Positions 39,706 to 48,528 of a stretch of 64,000 bases of DNA are shown here, in pieces. Both the position numbers and the translations under genes were made by a program. The DNA lies in NCBI GenBank assembly GCA_035277525.1, contig DATEKH010000210.1, positions 3,806 to 67,805 on the forward strand. The letters run 5' to 3'. This DNA is from CAIKMD01 sp035277525 (GTDB taxonomy: Bacteria; Pseudomonadota; Alphaproteobacteria; ATCC43930; CGMCC-115725). Position 1 is the first letter of the stretch; each line of letters starts with the position of its first letter. The notes under the pieces were generated by a model. The model ran no database searches and was not told the origin of the DNA. It saw nothing but the letters and a program-made list of their open reading frames with translations.

Positions 39706-40494
39706 CTATTTCGCCAGGAATCGCTCGATCAGCGCGATCACCTCATCGGTCCGCTCATAGGGCAGCATATGTCCCGCGCCGCGAATGACCGCGGTCTGGA
39801 CATGGCGCAGCCCGCGCGCGAAATCCTCGGCATAGCGCGGCGAAATGAAATTGTCCTCGGCACCGAAGACGGCGAGGGTCTTGGCCGAAATCCGCGGCAG
39901 CCGCTTGCGCAAGCCGCGATCCGGGATGGGCCAGACGAATTTCGTCACCGCGGTGAGGCTCTGCGCCACGGCAATGATGCGCTCGGCGAGGTTGTCGGGC
40001 CCCGCCTCGTTGGAGCGCCGCGCCTGCAGCGCCTCGCGCGCAGCCTGGTCGTGCCAGAGGAATTTCTCGACTTCGGTGAAGGGCTCGGCGAACACGTCGC
40101 GGCCGGGATAGGCGTCGTTCCACAATCCCACGGGCGCCAGGAGCACAAGCTCCTTGGCGCGGCGCGGGAAATGCGCGGCGATTTCGGCGGCGATCATTGC
40201 GCCGAAGGAATGGCCAATGATGGCCACGCCCTCGAGGCCGAGATGATCGAGCAGATCGTCATAATCGAGCGCCAATTCATGGATGTTGCCGATCTCGTCG
40301 AGTTCGGCGAGATCGTTGAAGCCCGGCGCCAGCGGCGCGATGATGCGGTGATTGCGCTCCAAGGCGGCCAGCACGGGGTCGCCCGCCGGGATGCCGTTGA
40401 TCCCATGGAGCCAGAACAGCGCCGGCCCGGAGCCGCCGCCATGAACCCGCCACACGCGGCCGTTCTTCAGCCGGATCGTCTCGGCGTTGAGCAT
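39706..40494 (-). CDS. alpha/beta hydrolase, C-C hydrolase/haloperoxidase-like
   Basis: A 262-residue alpha/beta hydrolase distinct from the HSL enzyme downstream. The nucleophile is in IIGHSFGAMI, the acid probably in VFGAEDNFIS and the base in GAGHMLPYE. The oxyanion HGI follows FWLHGINGI. In general shape it resembles meta-cleavage hydrolases and esterases; these cannot be told apart here. It follows the luciferase-like gene by 7 bases in the same operon, then a palindromic element precedes the next gene. Confidence 0.88.
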   Translation of the reverse strand: MLNAETIRLKNGRVWRVHGGGSGPALFWLHGINGIPAGDPVLAALERNHRIIAPLAPGFNDLAELDEIGNIHELALDYDDLLDHLGLEGVAIIGHSFGAMIAAEIAAHFPRRAKELVLLAPVGLWNDAYPGRDVFAEPFTEVEKFLWHDQAAREALQARRSNEAGPDNLAERIIAVAQSLTAVTKFVWPIPDRGLRKRLPRISAKTLAVFGAEDNFISPRYAEDFARGLRHVQTAVIRGAGHMLPYERTDEVIALIERFLAK

Positions 40495-40501
40495 CGGCGC
40501 C

Positions 40502-41740
40502 TCACACCACGGCAGTGAGCGGCGCGGGCTCGGCCATATGCTCGAGCGTGCCCGTCGGCCACCATTTGTCCTCGTATTCGCTGAATTTGTTCCGGAGCTT
40601 CGGAATGACTTCCTTCGCGAACCGCGTGGTGTTGTACATCGTCACTTCTTTCGACATGTTGCCGTACTGGCACAGCACCATCAAATGCCCGACATGCATC
40701 TTGTCGGCCAAAGTGGTGAGCTGCTGCACCACGCTTTCGGGGCTTCCGGCCACGACGTAGCCGCGCGTGATCATCTCTTTCCAGGTAAGGCCCTCGACAT
40801 CCTGGCGCCGCGTCGAGCGCGCGATCATGCTCTCGATCCCGGCGCGCATGGTCGGGATCGAGGTGTAGCCCGGCGGGTTGCCGAAACCCGGATAGGTGTG
40901 AAGGCAGCGCGAGTAGAAATAGGTCGCGGGACCGGAATAGAGCCGCTCGGCCTCGGCGTCGTTCTCGGCGCAGGCAATGAATTGCAGGAAGCCGCAGCGA
41001 TAGGGATTGCGGTCCTTGCCTTTCTTCTCGACGGTGGCCCAGAAACCGTCATTGACCTTCTGACCGGCAATGTAGCCGAAATAGGAAAGATTGGCGTAGA
41101 GGAAATCGTTGTCGACGCACCAATCCCAGGTCTCGACGCTGCCGCCGCCCGGGATCCACACCGGCGGATGCGGCTTCTGAATCGGCCGCGGCCAAACATT
41201 CACGTAGCGCAGCTGGGTGTATTTGCCGTTGAAAGCGAAGGGCTCGGGCTCGGCCCAGGCGCGCAGCACGAGCTTCACGCCCTCGTAATATTTGTCGCGC
41301 AAGGTCGCGGGCGATTTGCCATAGGCATAGACCGTGTCCATTGGCGTGCCGACAGGAAAGCCGGCGACGAGCCGCCCACCCGAGAGGCAATCGAGCATCG
41401 CCATTTCTTCGGCGACGCGGGTCGGAGGATCGTAAAGCGCCACCGAATTGCCCATCACCACGAGCTTGGCCTTGGAGGTGCGGCGCGCTAGCGCAGCGGC
41501 GATGAGATTGGGCGATGGCATCAGCCCATAGGCGTTCTGGTGATGCTCGTTGACGCAAATGCCATCGAAGCCGACGCTCTCGGCGTATTCGAGCTCGTCG
41601 AGATACTCGTTATAGGCGCGGTGGCCCACTTTCGGATCGAACAGCTTCGAGGGAACATCCACCCAGACCGAGCGATAGGCGTCCTTGAAGTCCTCCGGCA
41701 GCTCCGGATAGGGCATCAAATGGAACCAATGGAACTTCAT
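40502..41740 (-). CDS. LLM class flavin-dependent monooxygenase
   Basis: A 412-residue bacterial luciferase-like TIM-barrel enzyme that uses reduced flavin and oxygen to hydroxylate or cleave a substrate. Typical stretches are GFDGICVNEHHQNAYGLMPS, LVVMGNSVALYDPP, ERVAEEMAMLD-like (TRVAEEMAMLDCLSGGR) and GSPESVVQQL. GGGGAG lies upstream of ATG 41740. No flavin reductase gene is nearby, so reduced flavin must come from elsewhere. It is the first gene of the minus-strand catabolic operon and is divergent from a ring-cleavage-like cupin gene across 118 bp that hold a perfect palindrome. Substrate unknown; family members act on heterocycles and on aliphatic compounds. Confidence 0.9.
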   Translation of the reverse strand: MKFHWFHLMPYPELPEDFKDAYRSVWVDVPSKLFDPKVGHRAYNEYLDELEYAESVGFDGICVNEHHQNAYGLMPSPNLIAAALARRTSKAKLVVMGNSVALYDPPTRVAEEMAMLDCLSGGRLVAGFPVGTPMDTVYAYGKSPATLRDKYYEGVKLVLRAWAEPEPFAFNGKYTQLRYVNVWPRPIQKPHPPVWIPGGGSVETWDWCVDNDFLYANLSYFGYIAGQKVNDGFWATVEKKGKDRNPYRCGFLQFIACAENDAEAERLYSGPATYFYSRCLHTYPGFGNPPGYTSIPTMRAGIESMIARSTRRQDVEGLTWKEMITRGYVVAGSPESVVQQLTTLADKMHVGHLMVLCQYGNMSKEVTMYNTTRFAKEVIPKLRNKFSEYEDKWWPTGTLEHMAEPAPLTAVV

Positions 41741-41783
41741 GGCGTCTCCCCTGGGATTTTGCGCGGCTGCGGCCGCCATCATG

Positions 41784-41793
41784 GCATTAATGC
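41784..41793. promoter_or_regulatory. candidate operator in divergent promoter region
   Basis: GCATTAATGC is a perfect 10-bp palindrome in GC-rich sequence. It lies 43 bases from the luciferase-like gene start and 65 bases from the gentisate-dioxygenase-like start, so it could serve both promoters. No regulator gene is adjacent. It is a candidate only. Confidence 0.35.
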
Positions 41794-41858
41794 AGGACCG
41801 GCTAAAGGGCTTCGTTGCCGCATCGCGCGGCGCTATGCTCGGTCGAGGAGGAACCGCC

Positions 41859-43073
41859 ATGGCTCTGACCGACGCCGATCAAAAGCCCAAGGTGCTGCCG
41901 CAAAACGCGCGCGAGGCGATGGAAAAGCTCAACGCCGAAGCGGGTTCGCTCAATATTTGGTTGCGCACCCAGGCGAATGCGCCGGCGCAGCGTCCCTGGT
42001 TCCGCGACACCGAGCTGGACGTCGCCGGTCAGATCGCGGGTGGCCGCGTCGGCACGGCACAGATGAAGGCGCGAGCCCATCGCTGGCGCTGGAAGGAGAT
42101 CTCGCCCTATCTCGACCGCATCGCCGAGATTGCGAAGAACGCCGACGTGCCGCCGATCGAGTTCGCCGACCGCCAGCAATTCCTGCTGACCAATCCCGGC
42201 ATGGGCGGCCGGCTTCAGGTCACGAGCACGCTCCGCTGCGCGATCTCGATCTACAATCCGGGCGATGTCGCGCCGGTCCATGTGCATGCGCCCAATGCCA
42301 GCCGCACGATCCTCTCAGCCAAGGGCGGCTATACGACAATCGAGGGCGAGCGCTGCATCGCCGAGCGCGGCGATCTGATCCTGACGCCCAACGGCACCTG
42401 GCACGATCACGGCAATGACGACGCCGCACCCGTGGTCTGGGCCGACATTCTCGATTTCCCGCTGCTCGAAATGCTCGATTGCAACTGGCTCGACGATAAG
42501 TTCCAGGGCGAGATGATGAGCAACGCGCGCGCCCAGGCGCCGAAGCTCCGGCCCGGCTACTCGCATGATCTCTATGGCGTCGGCGGCGTGACGCCGGCCT
42601 TCGTCTCGCCCCGGCGCGGCTTCGGCCACGACACCACGCCGATGTTCCATTATCGCGGTGCCGAGGTGCGGCGCGCGCTCGCGGCGCTGCGCCGCGAGAC
42701 GGGCGATCCCTATGAGGGCGTCGCCTTGCGCTTCGTCAATCCCGCGACTGGCGCTTCGGTGTTTCCGACGCTCGACTATTCGGCGCAGATGCTGCGCCCC
42801 GGCGAGGAGACTCGCTGGAAGCGCGAGACCTCGAACATCTTCTATATCGTGCTCGAGGGCGAAGGCGTCACTGAGGTCGCCGGCAAGCGCTTCGATTGGC
42901 AGAAGAACGACATCATCGTCGTCCCCAATTTCCTGTGGCGGCGCCACCTCAACACCGGCACGGAGGACGCAGTGCTTTACGCGGTCTCCGATATGCCGCT
43001 CTTTCAAAAGATCGGCCAATACCGCGCCCAGGGCCGCAAACCGGATGGGAGCATCGAGCAGCTGGTCGTGTAA
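41859..43073 (+). CDS. bicupin, gentisate 1,2-dioxygenase-like
   Basis: A 404-residue two-cupin protein resembling gentisate and 1-hydroxy-2-naphthoate dioxygenases, which open an aromatic ring next to hydroxyl groups using Fe(II). Iron ligand candidates are H141 and H143 (VHVHAPN) and H182 or H184 (TWHDHGND), all in the first cupin. The second cupin (about 295-370) lacks the paired histidines, as in the family. I chose ATG 41859 because GAGGAGGAA lies just upstream. The next gene begins 22 bases after its stop. It fits a ring-cleavage step, but the substrate is not shown. Confidence 0.88.
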   Translation: MALTDADQKPKVLPQNAREAMEKLNAEAGSLNIWLRTQANAPAQRPWFRDTELDVAGQIAGGRVGTAQMKARAHRWRWKEISPYLDRIAEIAKNADVPPIEFADRQQFLLTNPGMGGRLQVTSTLRCAISIYNPGDVAPVHVHAPNASRTILSAKGGYTTIEGERCIAERGDLILTPNGTWHDHGNDDAAPVVWADILDFPLLEMLDCNWLDDKFQGEMMSNARAQAPKLRPGYSHDLYGVGGVTPAFVSPRRGFGHDTTPMFHYRGAEVRRALAALRRETGDPYEGVALRFVNPATGASVFPTLDYSAQMLRPGEETRWKRETSNIFYIVLEGEGVTEVAGKRFDWQKNDIIVVPNFLWRRHLNTGTEDAVLYAVSDMPLFQKIGQYRAQGRKPDGSIEQLVV

Positions 43074-43095
43074 TTTCAATCAAGGGAGGAGCGAT

Positions 43096-43863
43096 ATGGC
43101 AGACAATGTCAAGCACGGGTCGTCCCAGACGATCGCCGACCGCATCGTTGCGATCCGCGAGCGCTGGCACACGAAGAAGCATCCCTTCTTCGCCGCCTTT
43201 GCGGAGGGAAAGCTGCCTTTGAGGGCCTTGGGCCGGTATCAGGCCCTGCATTACCAGTATGTGAAACTCGCGGTGGCGAGCTTCGGCCTCATCTATGCGC
43301 GCGCGATCGAGCACGAGGATGTGCGCAAGGCGATCGCCGAGAACATCGCCGAAGAGGAAGGCTTCAAGGCGATCCCGCAGGAGGGCCATGAAGCGCATGA
43401 CCATGTCGAGCTGATCTTCCGCTTCTGCCGCGCGGCGGATTTAAGCGACGAGGAGGTGCGCAATATGCGCATGCCTCCCGCCTGGTGGGCGCGTTCGCTC
43501 TACTACTACCACACGGCCGCGACCGAGCCGATCGGCGTCGTCATGGCGATGCAGACAACCCAGGAAGGGCAGATGCCCGGCCTTATCAGCGAGGTGCTGC
43601 TGCCGGCCTTCGAGAAGCATTACGGTTTCAAGCGCAACGCGCCCGAGATCGAGTTCTTCACCGAGCATGACGCGGCCGATGTCGAGCACAGCCGGCGCCA
43701 GATGGAGCTCTGCGTGCGTCATCTCGACACGCCCGCGCTCGAGGCGCGCGCCCTTGTCGTTGCCGAAGAGATCGTGCGGCTGCGCTGGGCCTCGATCTCG
43801 GAGCTCTACCGCGAGGAGGTGCTGGGCGAGCGCCCGATCCTGCCGCAAGGCGTCGATCGCTGA
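43096..43863 (+). CDS. TenA/PqqC-fold iron-containing redox-type protein
   Basis: A 255-residue all-helical protein of the haem-oxygenase-like fold, similar in pattern to PqqC and to diiron oxidases of the CADD/HDO group. Residues such as H in ERWHTKKHPFF and E/H sets in EEEGFKAIPQEGHEAHDH could bind metal. ATG 43096 follows GGGAGGAG. It is co-transcribed with the bicupin dioxygenase, so it could act on the same compound, perhaps removing a carboxyl group or oxygenating it. No other PQQ genes are present, so it should not be called PqqC. Confidence 0.78.
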   Translation: MADNVKHGSSQTIADRIVAIRERWHTKKHPFFAAFAEGKLPLRALGRYQALHYQYVKLAVASFGLIYARAIEHEDVRKAIAENIAEEEGFKAIPQEGHEAHDHVELIFRFCRAADLSDEEVRNMRMPPAWWARSLYYYHTAATEPIGVVMAMQTTQEGQMPGLISEVLLPAFEKHYGFKRNAPEIEFFTEHDAADVEHSRRQMELCVRHLDTPALEARALVVAEEIVRLRWASISELYREEVLGERPILPQGVDR

Positions 43864-43979
43864 AGGCTCGACCCCGTCTTTTTCGCCGGGGTGCCGGGCG
43901 GTTCGGCCAACACCCGCCCCCCTTGAGCCGTCGGTCCTTTGCCGCTATCCGATAGGAGGCGAACAGACGGGATAGGGCA

Positions 43980-46331
43980 ATGACCGACCAGACGAGCGAA
44001 GCGGATTTGGCCTTGGAGAAATTCGGCATCGGGCAGCCGGTGCTGCGGGTCGAGGACCCGAAACTCCTGCGCGGCCAAGGACATTACACCGACGATCTCA
44101 ATCTCCCGGGCCAGGCCTATGCCGTCCTGGTGCGCAGCCGCTACGCCCACGGAAAGATCACGAAAATCGAGACGCGGGCGGCGCGCGCCATGCCGGGCGT
44201 GCTCGCCGTCTACACGGCCGCCGATCTCGCCGCCGCGGGCGTCAACCCGATCAAATGCGGCATGATGGTGAATGGCCGCGACGGCAAGCCGTGGAAGATT
44301 GCGCTCCGCCCGCTGCTCGCCGCCGAGAAGGTGCGGTTTCTCGGCGAGGCCGTCGCCTGCGTCGTCGCGCAGAGCCGTGCCCAGGCCAAGGACGCGGCCG
44401 AGGCCGTCGAAGTCGAGATCGAGCCGCTGCCCGCCGCTGCGAGCGCGGCCGAGGCGCTAAAACCTGGCGCCTCGCAGATCCACGCTGATATACCCGGCAA
44501 CATCGCGGTCGATTACCACTGGGGCAACAGCGAGGCCGTTGCCGCGGCCTTTGCCAAGGCGGCCCATGTGACGAAGCTGACGCTCGTCAGCAACCGCATT
44601 GTCGTCAACCCGCTCGAGCCGCGCTCGGCGCTGGGGCAATACGATGCAGCCTCCGGCAAGTACACGCTGCGAGTCTGCAGCCAGGGCGTCTTCGGCATGA
44701 AAGGCGGCACGGCGAACGCGCTCGGCACCACGCCCGACAAGGTGCGGGTGCTCACCGAGAATGTCGGCGGCTCCTTCGGCATGAAGAGCCAGGTCTTTCC
44801 CGAGAATTGCCTCGTGCTGTTTGCAGCCAAGCAGCTCGGCCGGCCGGTCAAATGGACCGACGAGCGCTCGGACAGTTTCCTTTCCGATCATCATGGCCGC
44901 GATCACGTTCAGACGATCGAAGGCGCCTTCGACAAGGACGGCAACATCCTCGCCGTGCGCCTGACCGGCACCGGAAACGCCGGCGCCTATCCGATCGTGC
45001 CGCTGCCTTATACGGTCAACGCGGTCAAGAACGTGGTCGGCGTTTATAAGACGCCGCTCCTCGAGGTGAACACCAAGGGCGTCTACACCAACTCGACGCC
45101 GGTCGGTGCCTATCGCGGCGCGGGCCGGCCCGAGGGCAATTACTACATGGAGCGGCTGCTCGACACTGCCGCCGCCGAGATGGGCATCGACAAGCTCGAG
45201 CTGCGACGGCGCAATCACATCGCGGTCGCGGCCATGCCTTACAAGGCGCCCTCGGACATGAATTACGACAGCGGCGAATTCACTGCGGTTCTCGACGCAG
45301 CGATCCGGAATTCCGATTGGAGCGGCTTTTCGAAGCGCAAGGCGGAGAGCCGCACGCGCGGCAAGGTCCGCGGCATCGGCGTCGGCTCCTATCTCGAAGT
45401 GACCGCGCCGCAGGGGAAGGAGATGGGCGGCATCCGCTTCGATGCGGATGGCGGCGTTACCATCGTCACCGGCACGCTCGATTACGGCCAGGGCCATCAC
45501 GCGCCCTTCGCGCAAGTGCTGGTGAGCCGTCTCGGCATTCCCTTCGAGCGGATCCGCCTCTTGCAGGGCGACAGCGACCAGCTGCTCTTCGGCGGCGGCA
45601 CGGGGGGCTCGCGCTCGATCATGTCGAGCGGCACAGCGCTGGTCAAAGCAAGCGAGCAGGTGATCGAGCGCGGCAAGCAGATCGCCGCTGTTGTTCTCGA
45701 AGCGTCGCCCGCCGATATCGAGTTCGGCAAGGGCCGCTTTACGATCGTCGGCACCGACCGCTCGATCGGCATTCTCGATCTCGCCGACCGCGTGCGCGCG
45801 GGCGTGAACCTGCCCGAAGGCGTGCCGGCCTCGCTCGATGTGAACCTCGTCGCCGAGACGCCGCCTTCGGCCTTCCCCAATGGCTGCCATGTCGCCGAGG
45901 TCGAGCTTGATCCCGAGACCGGCGTGATCGAGGTCGTCAAATATTCGATGGTCAATGATTTCGGCACGATCGTGAATCCGCTGACGGTCGAAGGCCAGGC
46001 GCATGGCGGCGTGGTGCAGGGCATCGGCCAGGCGCTGATGGAGCGCACCTATTACGACGGCGACGGACAGCTGCTCTCCGGGTCCTACATGGATTATGCA
46101 CTGCCGCGTGCCGACAACGCGCCGATGTTCCGCGTTGCCAGTCATCCGGTGCCGGCGACGACCAATCCGCTCGGTGTCAAGGGTTGCGGCGAGGCGGGCT
46201 GCGCCGGCTCGCTGCCCTCGATCATGAATGCGGTGCTCGATGCGCTATCAAACTTCGGCATCAAGCATATCGACATGCCGGCGACGCCCGAGCGCGTTTG
46301 GCGCGCGATCCAGGAGACGCGCGCGGGGTAG
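43980..46331 (+). CDS. xanthine dehydrogenase/CO dehydrogenase-family molybdopterin-binding subunit
   Basis: A 783-residue molybdenum hydroxylase large subunit. It begins with the usual FGIGQPVLRVEDPKLLRGQG and includes VGGSFGMKSQVFPE, GAYRGAGRPEGNYYMERLLD and the base-glutamate stretch VKGCGEAGCAGSLPS. GAYRGAGR, not the AYRCSFR of form I CO dehydrogenase, places it with form II or aromatic-substrate hydroxylases. Neither an FAD subunit nor a [2Fe-2S] subunit is encoded nearby, which is unusual. It follows the PqqC-fold gene by 116 bases on the same strand and could hydroxylate a heteroaromatic ring. Confidence 0.9.
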   Translation: MTDQTSEADLALEKFGIGQPVLRVEDPKLLRGQGHYTDDLNLPGQAYAVLVRSRYAHGKITKIETRAARAMPGVLAVYTAADLAAAGVNPIKCGMMVNGRDGKPWKIALRPLLAAEKVRFLGEAVACVVAQSRAQAKDAAEAVEVEIEPLPAAASAAEALKPGASQIHADIPGNIAVDYHWGNSEAVAAAFAKAAHVTKLTLVSNRIVVNPLEPRSALGQYDAASGKYTLRVCSQGVFGMKGGTANALGTTPDKVRVLTENVGGSFGMKSQVFPENCLVLFAAKQLGRPVKWTDERSDSFLSDHHGRDHVQTIEGAFDKDGNILAVRLTGTGNAGAYPIVPLPYTVNAVKNVVGVYKTPLLEVNTKGVYTNSTPVGAYRGAGRPEGNYYMERLLDTAAAEMGIDKLELRRRNHIAVAAMPYKAPSDMNYDSGEFTAVLDAAIRNSDWSGFSKRKAESRTRGKVRGIGVGSYLEVTAPQGKEMGGIRFDADGGVTIVTGTLDYGQGHHAPFAQVLVSRLGIPFERIRLLQGDSDQLLFGGGTGGSRSIMSSGTALVKASEQVIERGKQIAAVVLEASPADIEFGKGRFTIVGTDRSIGILDLADRVRAGVNLPEGVPASLDVNLVAETPPSAFPNGCHVAEVELDPETGVIEVVKYSMVNDFGTIVNPLTVEGQAHGGVVQGIGQALMERTYYDGDGQLLSGSYMDYALPRADNAPMFRVASHPVPATTNPLGVKGCGEAGCAGSLPSIMNAVLDALSNFGIKHIDMPATPERVWRAIQETRAG

Positions 46332-46366
46332 GAGGTCGCTATCGCTGCATCGGCGGCGGTGCGTCC

Positions 46367-46503
46367 CCTCATCCTGAGCTCGTCGAAGGACGACGTCGCT
46401 CGGGATGAGGTAGTTTTTGCGAATGGCATCGTCGTTTGATGCCGTGAAAATCCTCACCTCATCCTGAGCAGCGCTCCGCGCGAGCGGAGCGCGTGTCGAA
46501 GGG
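46367..46503. repeat. two REP-like intergenic palindromes
   Basis: Two related units begin with CCTCATCCTGAG (46367-46378 and 46457-46468) and carry GTCGAAGG. The first folds back on CTCGGGATGAGG (ending at 46410), and the second contains GCGCTCCG-CGCGAG-CGGAGCGC, an 8-bp hairpin. They fill the 199-bp gap between two convergent genes and have no coding sense. Related elements are common between genes in alphaproteobacteria. They may help end transcription from both sides. Confidence 0.75.
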
Positions 46504-46530
46504 CGCACGGCACCTGTTGCAGCGCCTGAT

Positions 46531-46974
46531 TTAACTTGCGATCTGCGTCGCGCCGGTTGCGTCCGACAGCGCGGTGACGATCTCCGCGGGAATCGGCGCG
46601 CTTTTGATGCGGCCTTTTTCGGTCGGGTGAGGAACCACCCAGACGCGCTTCTCGGTGCCCTCGACCGCGAGCTTGCCGTCCTTCAGGATGCGGTGCTGCA
46701 CGCTAAAGCTGCTCTCGCCCCATCCGCTCACGCCCGATTCGCAGACGAGGTCCTCGCCCCAGCGCGAGGGGATGATGAAGCGCGCGCTGGCATCGACCAA
46801 CGGCGTTCCGACCGAGCCGTATTTTTCCCACAAGGCGCGCATCGACAGCCCGGTGCGCGCGAAGAGATGGAAGGTGCAGGCATCGAACCAGGCGAAGTAG
46901 CGCGGATAGAACACGATGCCTGCGGCATCGCAATCGCCCCATTCGACCCGGAGAGTGTGGCGGTTGATCAACAT
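46531..46974 (-). CDS. acyl-CoA thioesterase, 4-hydroxybenzoyl-CoA thioesterase family
   Basis: A 147-residue hotdog-fold enzyme that hydrolyses a CoA thioester. The catalytic aspartate is D16 in WGDCDAAGIVFYPRYFAW, the family signature of 4-hydroxybenzoyl-CoA thioesterase and YbgC. The length is typical. It is convergent with the molybdenum hydroxylase and divergent from the MFS gene at 47115. The substrate could be an aromatic-CoA, which fits the neighbourhood, but housekeeping acyl-CoA turnover is also possible. Confidence 0.9.
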   Translation of the reverse strand: MLINRHTLRVEWGDCDAAGIVFYPRYFAWFDACTFHLFARTGLSMRALWEKYGSVGTPLVDASARFIIPSRWGEDLVCESGVSGWGESSFSVQHRILKDGKLAVEGTEKRVWVVPHPTEKGRIKSAPIPAEIVTALSDATGATQIAS

Positions 46975-47114
46975 TCGCTGCTCAATGCCTCCATCATGCG
47001 ATCCCCTGTTGCTGCTGAGACCGCCTTGCCCGAATATTAGAGCGCCGTGGCATCGGCTGCCATCTCACCGGGCGAGACAGCGACGGCATTCGAAGAGGCT
47101 TTTCTGCGCGCGCG

Positions 47115-48521
47115 ATGGCCATTCCCGCAAAGAATATCGTTCCGCTGATCGTCGCCTGCTCCCTTTTCATGGAGACCCTCGATTCGACGATCATCGCGAC
47201 GGCGCTTCCGACCATCGCGCGCTCGCTCGACGAGGATCCGCTGCGGCTCAACCTCGCCATTACCTGCTACCTTCTGAGCCTCTCGATCTTCATTCCCTTG
47301 AGCGGCTGGATGGCCGACAGATTCGGCGCGCGCACGGTGTTCCGCGCCGCCATCGGCGTGTTCATGCTCGGCTCGATCGCCTGCGGCCTTTCCAACACGC
47401 TGTGGGAATTCGTGTTCGCGCGCATGCTCCAGGGCATGGGCGGCGCGATGATGTCGCCGGTCGGCCGCTTCGTCATGCTGCGCAGCGTCGAGAAATCCGA
47501 GCTCATGCGCGCCATGATCATCGTGACGACGCCGGCGATGCTGGGACCGGTGTTCGGGCCGCCCTTGGGCGGCTTCATCGTCACCTATTTCTCGTGGCGT
47601 TGGATCTTCTTCATCAACGTGCCGATGGCGCTCCTCGGCATCCTGCTCGTCACGCTGTTCGTCGAGAATTTGCGCGAGAACAACGTGCGGCCGCTCGATT
47701 TGCCGGGATTCCTCCTCACCGGCGTCGGGCTTTCCTGCCTTGTCTTCGGCTTCGAGATCGCGGGCCGTGGCGGCCTGCCGACCTCGGTCGTCTCGACCAT
47801 GATCGCTGTCGGCGCCATCTGCGTTGCGATCTATATTTGGCATGCGCGGCGCACGCCCTTCCCAGTGATCGATCTCAACCTCTTGAAGATCACGACGTTT
47901 CGCATCGGCGTGACCGGCGGGACCTTGACACGCATGGGTATAGGCGCCTTGCCGTTTCTCTTGCCGATCATGCTGCAATTGGGCTTCGGCTATTCGCCGA
48001 TCACCTCGGGTCTCGTCACTTTTGCCAGCGCCGCCGGCGCGATGACCATGCGGGTGACAGCGACGCGCATCATTCGCTATTTCGGCTATCGCCGCACCTT
48101 GATCTTCAATTCGATCCTGACATCGACGACCCTCGCGATCAACGCGCTGTGGCGGCCGAGCACGCCCTTGCTGCTCATCTTCACGGTGCTGCTGCTCGGC
48201 GGGTTCTTTCGCTCGCTGCAATTCAGCGCCGTCAATACGCTCGGCTATTCCGACGTGCCGCCGGCGATGATGAGCCGTGCTACGCCCTTTGCCAGCATGG
48301 CGCAGCAATTCTCGATGAGCCTCGGCGTCGGCACCGGCGCGTTCCTGCTGCATATGACCTTGGTCGCCTATGGCGTGACCGCGCTCGGGCCCAGCGATTT
48401 CACACCGGCCTTCGTCGGCGTCGCTCTCATCTCGCTTTGCGCGGTGCCGATCTTCATGAGGCTCGCGCCCGACGCCGGGGCCGCCGTGATCGGGCACCCG
48501 CGCAGCGCGCCCGAAACCTGA
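47115..48521 (+). CDS. MFS transporter, DHA2 (EmrB/QacA) family
   Basis: A 468-residue drug:proton antiporter. The first segment has LDSTIIATALPTIARSL, the DHA2 hallmark, and the 2-3 loop is GWMADRFGARTVF. Segment five carries the antiporter motif C pattern (PAMLGPVFGPPLGGFI). About fourteen segments are predicted. No adaptor gene accompanies it, unlike the EmrAB pair at 52082-54693. It starts at ATG 47115, but a ribosome binding site is not obvious. Its stop lies 7 bases from the stop of the convergent MFS gene. Confidence 0.9.
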   Translation: MAIPAKNIVPLIVACSLFMETLDSTIIATALPTIARSLDEDPLRLNLAITCYLLSLSIFIPLSGWMADRFGARTVFRAAIGVFMLGSIACGLSNTLWEFVFARMLQGMGGAMMSPVGRFVMLRSVEKSELMRAMIIVTTPAMLGPVFGPPLGGFIVTYFSWRWIFFINVPMALLGILLVTLFVENLRENNVRPLDLPGFLLTGVGLSCLVFGFEIAGRGGLPTSVVSTMIAVGAICVAIYIWHARRTPFPVIDLNLLKITTFRIGVTGGTLTRMGIGALPFLLPIMLQLGFGYSPITSGLVTFASAAGAMTMRVTATRIIRYFGYRRTLIFNSILTSTTLAINALWRPSTPLLLIFTVLLLGGFFRSLQFSAVNTLGYSDVPPAMMSRATPFASMAQQFSMSLGVGTGAFLLHMTLVAYGVTALGPSDFTPAFVGVALISLCAVPIFMRLAPDAGAAVIGHPRSAPET

Positions 48522-48528
48522 GGCCGCA

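Noticed and set aside
43096..43863. Calling the PqqC-fold gene pqqC
   Set aside because: No other PQQ synthesis genes are nearby, and the same fold covers TenA and diiron oxidases.
43871..43892. ACCCCG/CGGGGT hairpin after the PqqC-fold gene as a terminator
   Set aside because: Six base pairs, 10-base loop and no T-run; too weak to call.
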